Positions 11,175-22,001 are shown, counted from the stretch's first letter. The stretch: 64,000 nucleotides of DNA from Benincasa hispida (GCF_009727055.1 NC_052359.1:21659952-21723951), one strand, 5' to 3'. Translations and numbers: made by a program. Notes: generated by a model not told the origin, from the sequence alone.

Positions 11175-11645
11175 TCAACTTAAGGCATCAGCTACCACAT
11201 TTGCTTTACCTGGGTGATAGTCAATTGTACAGTCATAATCTTTAATCAATTCAAGCCATCTTCTCTGTCTTAGGTTTAGTTCCTTTTGATCAAAGATATG
11301 CTTTAGACTCTTATGGTCTATAAATATATGACATCGCTCACTAAACAGGTAATGTTTCCACAATTTTAGAGCTAACACAACTGCTGCTAACTCTAAGTCG
11401 TGTGTAAGGTAATTACATTCATGCTTCTTTAACTGTCGCAAAGCATAGGCTACTACTTTTCCCTCCTGCATCAGCACACATCCTAATCCTTGTCGGGATG
11501 CATCACAATAAACTTCAAACCCCTTACCTGGTGTAGGTAGAGTTAATACCGGTGCTGATACTAATCTTTGTCTCAGCACTTGGAAACTATGCTCGCATTC
11601 TGGCGACCATTCAAACTTCGCATCTTTTCTGGTCAGGTTTGTCAA
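11175..11645 (-). pseudogene. pol: Gypsy-T RNase H domain
   Basis: 156 open codons. The frame begins [20 protein letters not shown], the thumb-to-RNase H connection, followed by [16 protein letters not shown] (first catalytic Asp), [14 protein letters not shown] (catalytic Glu) and FIDHKSL (second Asp). It ends in [14 protein letters not shown] (last Asp). All four acidic positions expected of Ty3 RNase H are visible. Upstream, a frameshift near 11650 separates it from RT. Confidence 0.9.
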
Positions 11646-12151
11646 TGGAAGGGCTATCTTAGAGAACCCTCCACGAATCTCCTATAATATCCTACTAAAC
11701 CCAGAAAACTGCGTACTTCGGTTACATTCAGGGGTCGTTCCCAATTAACTACTACTTCTATCTTTTAGGAATCAATACTAACTCCGTCAGGTGAAACTAT
11801 ATGCCCAAGAAATATGGCTTGATTTAACCAAAAATCACACTTACTAAATTTGGCATATAACTTCTTTTCTCTTAAAGTTTGTAATACCATCCTTAGATGT
11901 TCTTTATATTTTTCCGCACTACTGGAATACTCTAGTATGTCATCTATGAATATTATCACAAACTGATCCAGATAAGAATGGAATATCCTATTCATCAAGT
12001 CCATAAATACCGCAGGAGCATTTGTCAGTCCAAACGACATTACTAGGAACTCAAAATGTCCATATCTAGTTCTAAATGCAGTCTTTAGAACATCTGTGTC
12101 TTTCACCTTCAATTGGTGATAGCCTGACCTCAAATCTATCTTAGAGAACAT
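11646..12151 (-). pseudogene. pol: Gypsy-T reverse transcriptase core
   Basis: [36 protein letters not shown] and [12 protein letters not shown] are RT motifs. The catalytic box is [12 protein letters not shown], the F-x-DD form normal for Ty3 elements. [10 protein letters not shown] and FLGHIVS follow. The frame is open from 12151 to 11765; the rest ([22 protein letters not shown]) is present in an adjacent frame before the RNase H stretch. Confidence 0.9.
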
Positions 12152-13045
12152 CGTTGCTCCCTTTAACTAATCGAAGAAATCATCTATACGAGGCAATGGG
12201 TTATTCTTAATGGTCACCTTATTCAGCTATCTATAGTCTATGCATAATCTAAGAGTACCGTCTTTCTTCTTAACAAACAAGACTGGCGCTCCCCAAGGTG
12301 ATACACTGGGTCTAATGTACCCCTTATCTACAAGTTCCTGTAATTGAACTTTTAACTCTTTCAACTCCATTGGAGCCATCCTATATGGTGCTTGGGATAT
12401 AGGTGCAGTACCAGGAATTAACTCAATAGTAAATTCCACTTCCCTATCAGGCAGTAAGCATAGTAATTCTTCAGGGAACACATCTAAGAACTTTTGTACT
12501 ATAGGTACATCCTCAGGTTTTAGTTTCTTATCTTCGGAAACTACTACATAGGCTAAATAGGCTTCACATCCTTTACTTAACAACTTCCTAGCCTTCACTG
12601 CTGATATTAAACTTCCTGGAAGTATTCTTTTACTTCCCACCAGGGTTATTTCTTTTTCACCTGGTTTTCTAAACACTATTTCTCTCTTAAAACAATTCAT
12701 AGTGGCATAGTGTTTACTTAGGAAATTCATACCTAAGATAACATCAAACTCTAGTAATTCTAATGGAATCAAGTCGACCCAAAAACTTTGGTCTCCAAGA
12801 ATTACTTCACAATTCCTATAATACTCATGTACCACTAGAGTATCTCCTACAGGCGTAGAGATAAATAATTCCTCATCCATACGTTCAGGTATTTTATCTA
12901 TATGTAATGCACATATACTAGATATGAATGAGTGTGTAGCACTAGAATCAAATAATGCATAAGCGGATTGATTACATAAAGTTATCGTACCAGTTATGAC
13001 ATCTGGAGCTTCTTCTGCTTCCTGGTGTGTCATAGCGTACATTCT
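12152..13045 (-). pseudogene. pol: Gypsy-T aspartic protease and RT N-terminus
   Basis: 271 open codons. The protease motif is [13 protein letters not shown]; the family consensus has Gly in place of the second Ser, so the catalytic D-S/T-G triplet is altered by a single change and may be inactive. [10 protein letters not shown] follows. From about codon 175 the RT N-terminus appears: [45 protein letters not shown] and RLCIDYR, then a TAG. It adjoins gag upstream through a Gln-rich PQQQQGR linker. Confidence 0.88.
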
Positions 13046-14293
13046 ACCCTGCTGCTGCTGCGGTTACTGTTAGGGTCATCCAGCTACCCCTTTCTACTTA
13101 GCCACACCGGATCCTTCTCCCCTAGTCCCGGTCGTTCTAGGTTGGTCCCCGTCTGTGTTACTTGGCTTTGTTCATTTTGTGGTTCCACGAACTTAGTTGA
13201 GGAACAAATTCTCTTTCTATAAAATACCCAGCTTTGTCCTGCACTGGAAACACAACATTCCCTATTACATAACATAACTCCTATATGAGCGCTTCTACCA
13301 CAGTTACACAAAAGTGGTTTCCTCCCCGTACTAGCCACCGACTCACTAGCACGACCTGATACTGATCTACCACTTTGTTTAGCTACAGGTCTGGACTTCT
13401 TTCGACCCAAACTGTGTTGGCTCATGCCCCCAAAACTCCTTATCCCCAACTGTTCAAAGAACGAGGATCTAAATTTTTTACTTTTTGTTTCTCCAGGCAC
13501 TCTAAACTGTCCTTCTCTTGATTGAAGTTCATCCTCCTTCGCTACACTCCGCTCTACTTGGATAGCGGTCTCAGCTAGCTGAGTGAAATTCACCCAATTA
13601 GACGTAGAGGTAACAGGTGTACGTATTTTTCTTCTTAAGCCACTCTCAAATTTCCTACACCTCTCCTTCTCTTCTGCGATGATCGAAAGGGCATACTGAG
13701 ATAACTTAGTAAATTTTTTCTCATACTCAACAACCGTCATCACTCTCTGAGTTAGCCTAAGGAATTCTTCCCTCTTCGCATCTCTAAAAGAACTAGGGTA
13801 GTATTTAGCCTCAAATTTCTGAACTACTCCTTCTAGCCTCTATCACTTTCCACCATTTCTCAGCCCCTTTTTGCAGCAAGAATGTCGCTAACTCGACCTT
13901 ACGATTCTCAGGGCATCTCATAACTTTAAAACACTTCTCAATCAAATCCAACCAGATTTCAGCATCTAATGGATCTGTGGTTTCATCGAACGTCGTGTCT
14001 CCTAAAGCTTTCAGCCTCTCAACGTCGAACTTCTTTTCTGGATCATTTTGAATCGATCCTACACTCGCCGCTAATCTTTGAGTGATTCTATCGAATACTC
14101 GATCCTCTATCTGGGGTTCTACATCTACTTTTGGTGTACTAGACTCGTTTTCAAAAGTTGCCTCCTGTTCTACTGAGTCTCTAACTCTTTTCCCCTTCGG
14201 ATCTAGGTCTGACGAGACCTAAGGACCCCCACTGGTAAGGTCAATATTCCTCTTCTCAGTCTGCTTGCTTGGTCTGCCTCTTTTCCTCAGCAT
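13046..14293 (-). pseudogene. gag: Gypsy-T gag, broken
   Basis: The start is the minus-strand ATG at 14293 (MLRKRGRPSKQTEKRN), about 190 bases after the primer site. A TAG near 14220 interrupts early. Recognisable Gag pieces are DAEIWLDLIEKCFKVM, LATFLLQKGAEKWW and KFEAKYYPSSFRDAKREEFL, then a 219-codon open stretch from 13743 with SGLRRKIRTPV and a basic, Ser-rich tail. The zinc knuckle is degraded to LCNCGRSAHIG with a disturbed second half. Particle assembly and RNA packaging would be its role; it cannot be made as one protein. Confidence 0.8.
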
Positions 14294-14485
14294 CTTTGCC
14301 TAATTATTAGGTACACATGTTAGGGACTTATCTATGGGACTTTAATCTAATGCTTGAACTCTCTCTTTCACCCAAAGTCTTATGTTTTAGTACTAAGCTA
14401 GCTTAAATCTTTCCCAAACTTACGTATAACCCATCCTTTAATACCAAGTACGTATCAACTAATTCCCAATTGTCCAAAAATATTA

Positions 14486-14498
14486 TGCTCTGATACCA
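14486..14498 (-). other. Gypsy-T primer-binding site (tRNA-Met type)
   Basis: The minus strand reads TGGTATCAGAGCA, complementary to the 3' end of plant initiator tRNA-Met. It lies three bases inside the LTR end, TGTGATA. Confidence 0.85.
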
Positions 14499-14873
14499 AA
14501 CTATCACACCCCGCCCCAGATCACCCTCTAAGCCTAGAGAAGGGTGTGACTGCAGCAGTTATCAACCCTTAGGCTAACACTTACTGCCTAAAAACTCTTG
14601 CGGAATAACTCTGATACCAAATACAAATTATATGCAACAGGACCCGGCTTGTAGGCCCACAATTTATTAACTTAGAAACTTAATATGTTTAGAGTATTTA
14701 CAACATTAGATTTACAAGTCCCAAAACCCACAAACCCTAGTCCCTATATGAACAATAGTAACATGTGTACAATATTAACAGTAACCACCTAGCAAACAGT
14801 TACAAGTCTTTTCGTCCTTTAGTGGCAAAGCAGATACTGAGCTGTCTTGAGAGGATTTGACCGCTTACCTGTT

Positions 14874-14888
14874 GGGGGGGGGGGGGGG
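14874..14888. repeat. Homopolymer of 15 G
   Basis: A plus-strand run of 15 G flanked by GTT and AAC, inside the Gypsy-T LTR. Its length may be unreliable in any assembly. Confidence 0.9.
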
Positions 14889-15124
14889 AACAAAAACATT
14901 TGAAAACGGGGTGAGCTTACGCCCAGTGAGTGACCAAGAAAACATAGTAAATTCTCATGCATAATTTCAGAGGATAGTTTTATCTGAAATATAATTCAAT
15001 GCAGCATAAACAATTTCCAAGCGTAATGTATATAAAACTGTTTTAAACATAAAACAGTAAAATCATTTCTCAAATCAGAGTACTGTATAACTAGTAAAAT
15101 AATCCCAACACCAACTACTAGTCT

Positions 15125-15361
15125 AGAGAGAACCCTTTTGCTCAATCTCTGACTTTATTCACCTGTGGCCACATTACGTACTACTGCTCAGATACCTTCT
15201 CCTTGTACTTCAGTATCGAGCTAATAGGATACCTTCTCCAACGTACTTCAATATCCTGTTGGCTTGGTACCTTCTCAAACGTACTTCAGTACCAATAGAT
15301 ACCTTCTTCTTATACTTCAGTATCTAGTTGGGTGGATGCCTTCTCCTTGTACTTCGGCATC
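15125..15361. repeat. Tandem stem-loop array with compensatory stems
   Basis: Five units of about 30-40 bp share a loop close to CTTCTCCTTGTACTTCA but have different, internally complementary stems. These are GATAC/GTATC (15191-15217, extended by GCTC/GAGC), AGGATA/TATCCT (15226-15257), TTGGTAC/GTACCAA (15264-15295), TAGATAC/GTATCTA (15296-15326) and GATGCC/GGCATC (15335-15361). A related unit with loop AACCCTTTTGCTCA and stem AGAGA/TCTCT is at 15125-15150. The array lies between the TATA box and the primer site, so it should be transcribed. Confidence 0.8.
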
Positions 15362-16130
15362 GCATTTTACCAAAATTATTTATAAACAACTTTTCTCTTT
15401 AAAACATGTACAGTATAACACATATACAACATGGCTTTAAAGATGGTAACGCATGCTGGATAAAATCAACATATGTAAATAGTTTTTCAAAATTAGGCAT
15501 GCGTTCACAACACAATTCAAATCTTTCTTGGAAACCACTTTATAAAACTAGTAGGCATGAGAATTATTTTCGCAAACATGCTTTTTGTAAAATGTTTGTA
15601 ATCAAACCAGTTTAAAAACATTTTAGTTCAAAAAAAATTTTAGCCACTCACCTGGAATTCTTAGGAACTTTTCACTCTAGTAGCTCCTCGGGTCCCTTTT
15701 TCACCCCTAGAATCCAGATTCAACTTACAACTTAGATTACTTATAGTTCCGAATCTTATTTGGAAATACTTCCTTCTATAAAATTATTCTAAAATGGAAT
15801 CTTACCATAAACTTTCGGCTTAGAATTCCTCGTGGTTTGGTCGGAATCTCAAAATCTTCAAGACTGCCCCAGACTGATCCGACAGTCTGACCCTTCTGCC
15901 TTCTTCTCAACCTCCAGCCCAGTCCCTTTGAGCCTTTTCCTCCGGCAGAAATACTCTGAAAACTAGACTTTCAGAGCTTTCAGATGGCTTTGAAATCACT
16001 CCAAACGCATAAGTAGATTTGAAGATCTCCTCGTCCAAAATTGACACATTCCTCTGAACCCTCACTGCCCTCTACTTTCTCTACGAAATTTATGATTTTT
16101 ATGTGATTTGAAAATGAAATCCCAACTCCC

Positions 16131-16139
16131 TATTTATAG
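16131..16139 (-). promoter_or_regulatory. TATA box in Gypsy-T 5' LTR
   Basis: The minus strand reads CCTATAAATAGGGAG, identical to the left LTR copy. It is about 360 bp downstream of the TC-rich block. Confidence 0.65.
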
Positions 16140-16494
16140 GCATTCAAATTGCTCGTGGGATTGACAGCACCTACTTGGCTGCATGGCCAAATATTTAATC
16201 CTCCCTTTATCAATGTAAGCTGACTTCACATTGGTTCAATGTGTTCTTCCCAAACGTATGCAACACAATTTCTTAGGTTTAAGAATCTCTCTTAATCGGA
16301 CACCTAAATATTAATTGATGTTTGCCCTTACATCTTCAAGCTTTGTTTGATTCAAATTAGGGCTTTTAAATGCATAATCCACCCCAACGCGTCCAAATAC
16401 ATCACCTATAAGCTTACTCGGCCATTCAATGCATAGGCGAGGCGTGGGCTTGACGTTCGAATGCAGCACCGGACAATGCGTGGCTGATGCACGG

Positions 16495-16800
16495 GCTGCT
16501 CTCGCTCTCTCCACTCTCACTCTCTCCGACTTTCTCGCTCAACATCTCGCTCTCTCCACTCTTGCTCTCTCCAACTTTCTAGCTCAAAATCTTGCTCTTT
16601 CTGCTCTCGCTCTCTCTCACTTTCTCGCTGGTCTTGCTCTCTCCAATCTCGCTCTCTGCCATTTTCTCTCCCATTTTCTCTCCAACTTTCTCTCCAATCT
16701 CGTTCTTTTCCACTTTCTCGCTCTCTCCAATCTCGCTTTCAATGATCTCGCTGGTCTCGGTCTCAATGATCTTGCTCTCAATGATCTCGCTCTTAGCTAC
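16495..16800. repeat. TC-rich CTCGCTCTCTCC block, second copy
   Basis: Counterpart of 8985-9245, with extra units such as CCACTCTTGCTCTC. It lies upstream of the TATA box on the minus strand, a purine-rich GAGA-type tract in the coding sense. Confidence 0.85.
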
Positions 16801-17116
16801 TGCGAACATTGTTCGTCTCTGTGCAATTTCTACACGATTGTGCCACTAGTCACTTGCCTTCCAGTGTTTTTTGCACAACATGCATTTCACATAAATTTTC
16901 TATACTTAGCCAATTTTTCCTAAATTTCCCAAACTCAATGTCCATATTTTTCTTTTCAAATCCTCATTCCTTCTTCACCATTTCACACTAACTTTCTCAT
17001 CAACCTACTCAACTTATTTATACAAATTTAAATAGGGACACACAATTAAGTGGAAAATTAAGACAATTTAAATAAGAAAACACACTTAAGTGTAAAATTG
17101 GGATTCGGGGTTCTCA

Positions 17117-17361
17117 TTTTAGAGGAATCCTTCGTGGTAGTGGCCATTATGATTTCAAGTATGTTATTGTTTGTGATCGACTCCAAAAAAGAGAAAATAT
17201 GTGAAGATTGAATCTTCAAGGGTGAGTATTTTCCATCTTCTTTACTCTTATTTAGCATGTTTTAATTTAAATTAAATGCATAATATATCTATTCATTTCT
17301 GTAAAATTGGGATTTGGGATCAATCCTCATTTTCGCTCTGAACCTTCATCGATTCTTTCAA
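17117..17361 (+). repeat. Copia-2 LTR, 3' end (U5) with splice-donor-like site
   Basis: It ends TTCTTTCA directly before the primer site. It contains CAAGG|GTGAGTATT at 17218-17230, placed like the donor sites in the U5 of Copia-3, -5 and -6. The other part of this LTR is at 8275-8392. Confidence 0.7.
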
Positions 17362-17374
17362 TTGGTATCAGAGT
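17362..17374 (+). other. Copia-2 primer-binding site
   Basis: TTGGTATCAGAGT, one mismatch from the tRNA-Met site; one base from the LTR end. Confidence 0.85.
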
Positions 17375-18278
17375 GAGGTTTTGGCCCAAACTTTTCCAAA
17401 TTTTTAGTATTAGTTTTACAGTTTCATGGTGGGATTTTAGCATTATGTATATTAGTGAATGTATGGAATAATTGTTTACAATTATGGATTTTTTTCAGAA
17501 TTGGATCTAGTCTTTACAGCCTTTACTTTTACAAATTTGATTAGTAAGGGCCCGTATTTTCAGCATAATTTTCATTATAGAGTCTGTTTTTTATGTTTAT
17601 TGAGTCGTTCGTGGCAATTTTGGCCGAGTTCTGAAGAAGACGAGGCAAAAAGCGGAGGAGAATCGAAGAAAATCGCAACTGTACAGGGGCTTCTATACAG
17701 TAGCGTTACAACATTATGCTTTACCGTTGCAACGATGCGAACGGAGCGTTCTATCCATAGCGTTGCAATGCTAGGTCACAACATTGAAACGTTGCGAAAC
17801 AAAAAAAAATAAACCGGTTCGTGAGTGGTCTGGTTCGTGTCTGGTTCAATTGGTTCGAGCAATTCTTGGTCGATTCGGGTGCTGGGCAGTCCGGTTCGTG
17901 CAGTTCAAGACCCGATTCTCTTGCTTTGAATCGATAGACCATGAATTTTGTAATAGATAGTTTTTTTATTAATTAAATTAATATAATCGTTATATTAATT
18001 TAATTAATAGTTTAGGAGTTCAATCCTAGTCAAATAATTATTTTTTGAATGATGCATTTGATGTATGATTTATTTTTTATATTATATATGCCATAATGTA
18101 TGTAACATAGTGAAAATCCCACCATAGGTTATGCATAATTCATGCATCATTTATATTATAAATATTATAATATACAGTTGCATGATTTAATTTTATAGGA
18201 ATCTCATGCATCATATATTATAAGTGTTATAATATATGTTTGCATGCATTAATAACATAGTCATGCATGATTTATATA
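17375..18278 (+). other. Copia-2 leader, truncated
   Basis: Leader blocks in order: GTAAGGGCCCGTATTTTCAG (17546), TTGAGTCGTTCGTGG (17598), a GCGTTGCAATGC-type motif block (17700-17800), GGTTCGTGCAGTTCAAGACCC, then the AT-rich hairpin module at 18141-18238. No gag follows: near 18279 the sequence becomes LTR, so the element was cut and joined to Copia-3. Confidence 0.7.
18152..18238 (+). repeat. Two perfect hairpins in the Copia-2 leader
   Basis: 18152-18174 is TATATTATAA-ATA-TTATAATATA (10 bp stem). 18212-18238 is CATATATTATAA-GTG-TTATAATATATG (12 bp stem, three-base loop). The first is preceded by CATGCATCAT and the second overlaps ATGCATCATA. Confidence 0.85.
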
Positions 18279-19873
18279 TTGGATGCAACCCATTTTGTAT
18301 AGGTAATACAAATGATTTAATCTACATATCATTTATGTAGGGACATATGAATGGGGGCATACTATGCAATGAGTTTGCATAAAGGCTGGACCACGAAATA
18401 ATCAATTTTCTTTATAATGAACATTTACTAATAAAACTGACTATTTCATACTAAAGTAACCTAGGATAACTCGATCTTAATCCTGAGTTAGCTATGAACT
18501 TCTATTTATTCAGGATTGTCTTTTGATCTGCATGGGTGAGAGTAGTCTAACAACACTGCTCAATAAGCCTTCCATTTTAGGGATAAGTCTGGATAGGTAG
18601 CTGGGGACATAGACTTGCAAGATGGAATTCGCTCCTACCCATTTTAGGGTTAGCAGATAGGTTGTTCTCTTAACTGTTGAATCCTTGTCTTGAATAATCG
18701 GGGCCCTACCCTCTCATGATATAGAGGGACATAATTCATAAGTGGTATTATGAATCAGTTGTTCATTAAAGGGTCAGTGGGAGCTTAAGGAACAAGATGT
18801 ATTTACAGGGATAAAATGGTATTTTTGAACCAACTATAAATGCGAACAACCAGTGAAGGATCGACTTACTGATTATGGTTTACATGGATAGAAATACATC
18901 TGTAGTACAGAGAGTGCAACTATCGAACTATAATGGTATGTTTTGATGATTAACGAAAAGTAATTAATTCGATTTAAAGAGTTTAATCAATTGATTACAA
19001 ATCATTGGAGCTCATGATCTGTAGGTCCAATAGATCCCTCTACTAGCTCATAAATTGGAATAATGAATTAAGTATGAATTGGATGAATTTTGAATTTATG
19101 GTTATAAATTTGAAATGTTCAAATTCAGTTTTAGGGTTTTCAATTAATGGTATATGATGCAATTAAAAACATTAAAATTAAAACAAGATTGGAAAATCAA
19201 TTAATATTTAAATTATGATTTAAATATTGATTATATGAATTTGAAACATATTGGTGGAATTGATGTTTTATTAATTTAATATTAAGATATTAAATTAATT
19301 AAATTAGTTTTATTTAAATGAATTTTGAATTAAATTTTATAAAACTAGATTCCAAATAAAATAGTTTTATTCAAAAGAAAATCAATTTCATTTGAGTTAG
19401 TGGATTTTTCCCAAAAATTGGAAAAATCCACTAACCCCTCTTATGGTGTTTTATCACCAATTTCCACCATGAGTTCTTCAACTAATACCAAGAAGAAGCT
19501 GCCCTACATGCAGCCATGTTCTAATGCATGAAAAAAGTCTATATAATGAAGCTTTATGCATGGAATTTGCTATAAAATCGTAACCCTACTACTCTCTCTC
19601 TAGTTCATCTTTAATTCCGCTTGATTAGAGTGTTTCCACCATACATTCCTTCTTGAGCATAGTGGAGAAGATCTTGTCGGTGGTCTATCTGAAGAATCTA
19701 GCTCAAATTTGTGGAGATTCTGCTAAAATCGTGAAGAGAACTACAAAGGTATTGTCATGTTCAAACCCTCTTATGAAAACCTCATGAGTAGCATGTTTAA
19801 AACTCAAGTTAAATGTAGTCTAAGTGCTTATTGATTCTGAATTCTTTCGTTGTATGTTATATTACTCCTTCAG
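18279..19873 (+). repeat. Copia-3 LTR, 5' truncated
   Basis: It begins within the LTR at GGATGCAACCC (compare GGATGCGACCC in the LTR at 22264) and ends CTCCTTCA before the primer site. It shows the usual block order (ATCTGCATGGGTGAG, GTTCATTAAAGGGTCAGTGGG, an AT-rich middle, TATAAAA at 19571, a donor-like AAAG|GTATTG at 19746). It is diverged from the Copia-5 type. Confidence 0.75.
19571..19577 (+). promoter_or_regulatory. Possible TATA box in Copia-3 LTR
   Basis: TATAAAA about 180 bp upstream of the donor-like site. It is a weak call made only from motif and position. Confidence 0.4.
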
Positions 19874-19886
19874 TTGGTATCAGAGC
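19874..19886 (+). other. Copia-3 primer-binding site, duplicated
   Basis: TTGGTATCAGAGC, followed by a second copy at 19895-19907 (ATTGGTATCAGAGCAT). A local duplication of about 21 bp created two tandem sites. Confidence 0.85.
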
Positions 19887-22001
19887 ATGATTTATTGGTA
19901 TCAGAGCATAATTTATGCACTCAACTATTGTTAATTTGAGTTTGGTGGGTGTTCTTCATGAACTGCATGAAATGGTGTATTGATATGATTTTTTAGTGTT
20001 TTGGCATTTGAATCTTTTCAATTATATTGTAACTCTTGTAATTAGCTCTTGTTTGATGGGCCTTAATATGTGTTTAAGAGTCTGTAATTCGTTTGGAGTC
20101 ATTAAAGTTGCAATTAGGATGTAATTGAAGAAAGAAATGAAGAAGGTCGAAGCAGTAGGAACTGGAAATTCGAATTTCTGCCAGATACTCGAAGCTCGAT
20201 GGGATACTCGATGGCATTCTCGATGAAATTTCATGAAATACTCGATGCACGGAGCCATATTCGATGTCACTCTATGCATTTACTCGATGATATTTCATGA
20301 AATACTCAATGCATGATGTCATACTCGATGGTACTCAATGCATCTACTCGATGATATTTCATGAAATACTCGATACTCGATGCTAGATGCCTTACTCGAT
20401 GGTCGATGGTGTCTACTCGATTGTATTTTTGTGAAATATCTGATGTTCGAAGATGCTCTATGTCATACTCAATGCATACTAGCATACTCGATGTTGGTTG
20501 TTTGCTGATACTCAATGAGTTTTGCCCGGTTCAAGGTGGTTCGGGCGATCCAGGAGTTTTTTAAGCCGGTTTTGCTGATTCTTGTAATAGTTAGACTTCT
20601 ATTTTTTTTAAAATGCCAAAACCAAAAACCATATCAGTTTTAGATTTAATTATTTGTGCATTTGATGTTTGTTATAATTAAATATTTTTATATATGCATA
20701 TAGTATGTCATTTAGATTTAAAATCCCACCATAGGTTAACATGTTATATGCATTATTGTATGTTATAATTAGTTATAATATATAGTATGCATTTTTTAAG
20801 GTTTGTTAAAAATTTATGTAATTGTTATATTGATTTTAAATACCTTTGAAGCAAGTTATGGTATGTTAAAGCATGTTTATTTTATAAGTTTGTTATAAAA
20901 TGAAATTAGACTTTAAAATCCATAACAAAGATAAACAACATGCTCACTTTGATTAACAACTAGTTTTAACAGTTAAAATAGATTGTTACCTTATAAAATT
21001 TAGTTACAAACTCAAGTCGGTTCATGAACCTGTCTAAAGCTAGGGGTACTTAAGTTGACAGTTTACGTAACACCTCCTACCTAGGGATTATGACCGAAAT
21101 ATTGAGCGTTGTTAACTGATTTTATGAGCTTGCATGAGTAGTGTGAGGTATAAAACTGGTTTAAACACTTAGACATCATAGGGTAATATCCAAATATAAA
21201 TGTTATACTTGGATGAAAAAAATATAAACTTAGGTTGTTTAAAGTTAGCCGTTTTTAAATCTAAGTAAATAAATACCCAAACATTTAGAACACTTTAGTG
21301 GGAGATTAACAATATATTCGATATATAGTTATTAGCTCTCACGTCCTCAAGAGTTCACACTGTGAGATCCATGCTCGGCTTCGTGTTGTTTTTACCGCGA
21401 CTACTCCATTCGAAAAGACTTTGCATAGATCAATAACAAAGTGAATGGGGGAAGCAGTTCATAGTAAATAGGTGAAGGAAATGTGTCAACATTATCCTAC
21501 GGTCTCCTCTATTAGTTTGAACCGTGAGATTCCTATGTTGCACCTGCTGTCATTTTTAGGCAGCACTAGCTAGTCATTAACCACGGCGATCCCCATGGAG
21601 GATTGTAACATAGGATTCGGAACAACCCAAGCTTCAGAAATGAATAGGGTCTTATAGTTCCGTCTTGGATATTGTCTTCCACCTTAGGGGCATATTCATA
21701 CCATTCTATAAGATCTGAAAATGGCGGGTCACACTTACAAGAATTACTAATTGTCAGTAAAGATCTTGACCGAAAACGATAACAAAATGAACTATAGGAA
21801 TAAAGAGTTAATCTGATATAGTATTTGGTCAGGATTATCTTGCTTCAATGAAAATTTTTTTGACTGCACCACGGTAGCAACTATTCTGAATCACTGAAGT
21901 ATCGTTGCAAAATAAATAAAGAAAAATTGATATTTTATTTCTTTCCTAAAATTGGATTTAGATGCATAAGTTTAATAGAATTTGTTTAAATTTTTTCAGC
22001 A
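19887..22001 (+). other. Copia-3 leader
   Basis: Non-coding leader with a dense TACTCGATG motif array (20165-20515). An AT-rich hairpin follows at 20759-20782 (TATGTTATAA pairing with TTATAATATA through one G-U). After it come TAGGGGTACTTAAGTTGACAG (21040), the pre-gag box with two TTCACACTGTGAGATCCATG / TTTGAACCGTGAGATTCC units (21351, 21516), and the pyrimidine-rich TTTTTTCAG ending two bases before the gag ATG. Confidence 0.7.
20165..20515 (+). repeat. TACTCGATG motif array
   Basis: About 15 irregularly spaced copies of TACTCGATG / ATTCTCGATG, several within the phrase TTTCATGAAATACTCGATG (TTTCATGAAA is itself palindromic). The complementary motif CATCGAGTA recurs in the LARD LTR at 52575-52715. 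Confidence 0.85.

Larger units (their letters stand above)
8393..17116 (-). mobile_element. Gypsy-T: chromovirus (Tekay/Del-like), minus strand
   Basis: Reading leftward from 17116 the order is: 5' LTR (17116-14502), tRNA-Met primer site, gag, protease, RT, RNase H, integrase, chromodomain, polypurine tract, 3' LTR (9563-8393). The terminal chromodomain with IPLVKVLWQNHAIEEAT points to the Tekay/Del clade of chromoviruses (family knowledge). The 3' LTR lacks about 1.4 kb at its 3' end, so the left junction is not a clean element end and no target duplication can be read. Pol needs only a few repairs to be open, making this one of the less decayed elements here. Confidence 0.85.
14502..17116 (-). 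repeat. Gypsy-T 5' LTR, full length (about 2.6 kb)
   Basis: It starts at 17116 with TGAGAACCCC and ends at 14502 with GTGTGATA, probably once TGTGACA as in the LTR at 63246. In transcriptional order it holds the TC-rich block (16800-16495), TATA box (16139), a stem-loop array (15361-15125), a run of 15 C on this strand, then the primer site. It is inserted in a Copia LTR whose remainder continues at 17117. Confidence 0.85.

Noticed and set aside
15191..15326. tRNA genes or tRNA-like folds
   Set aside because: The stems and loops are 5-9 bp simple hairpins without cloverleaf, T-loop or CCA. They are tandem LTR repeats.
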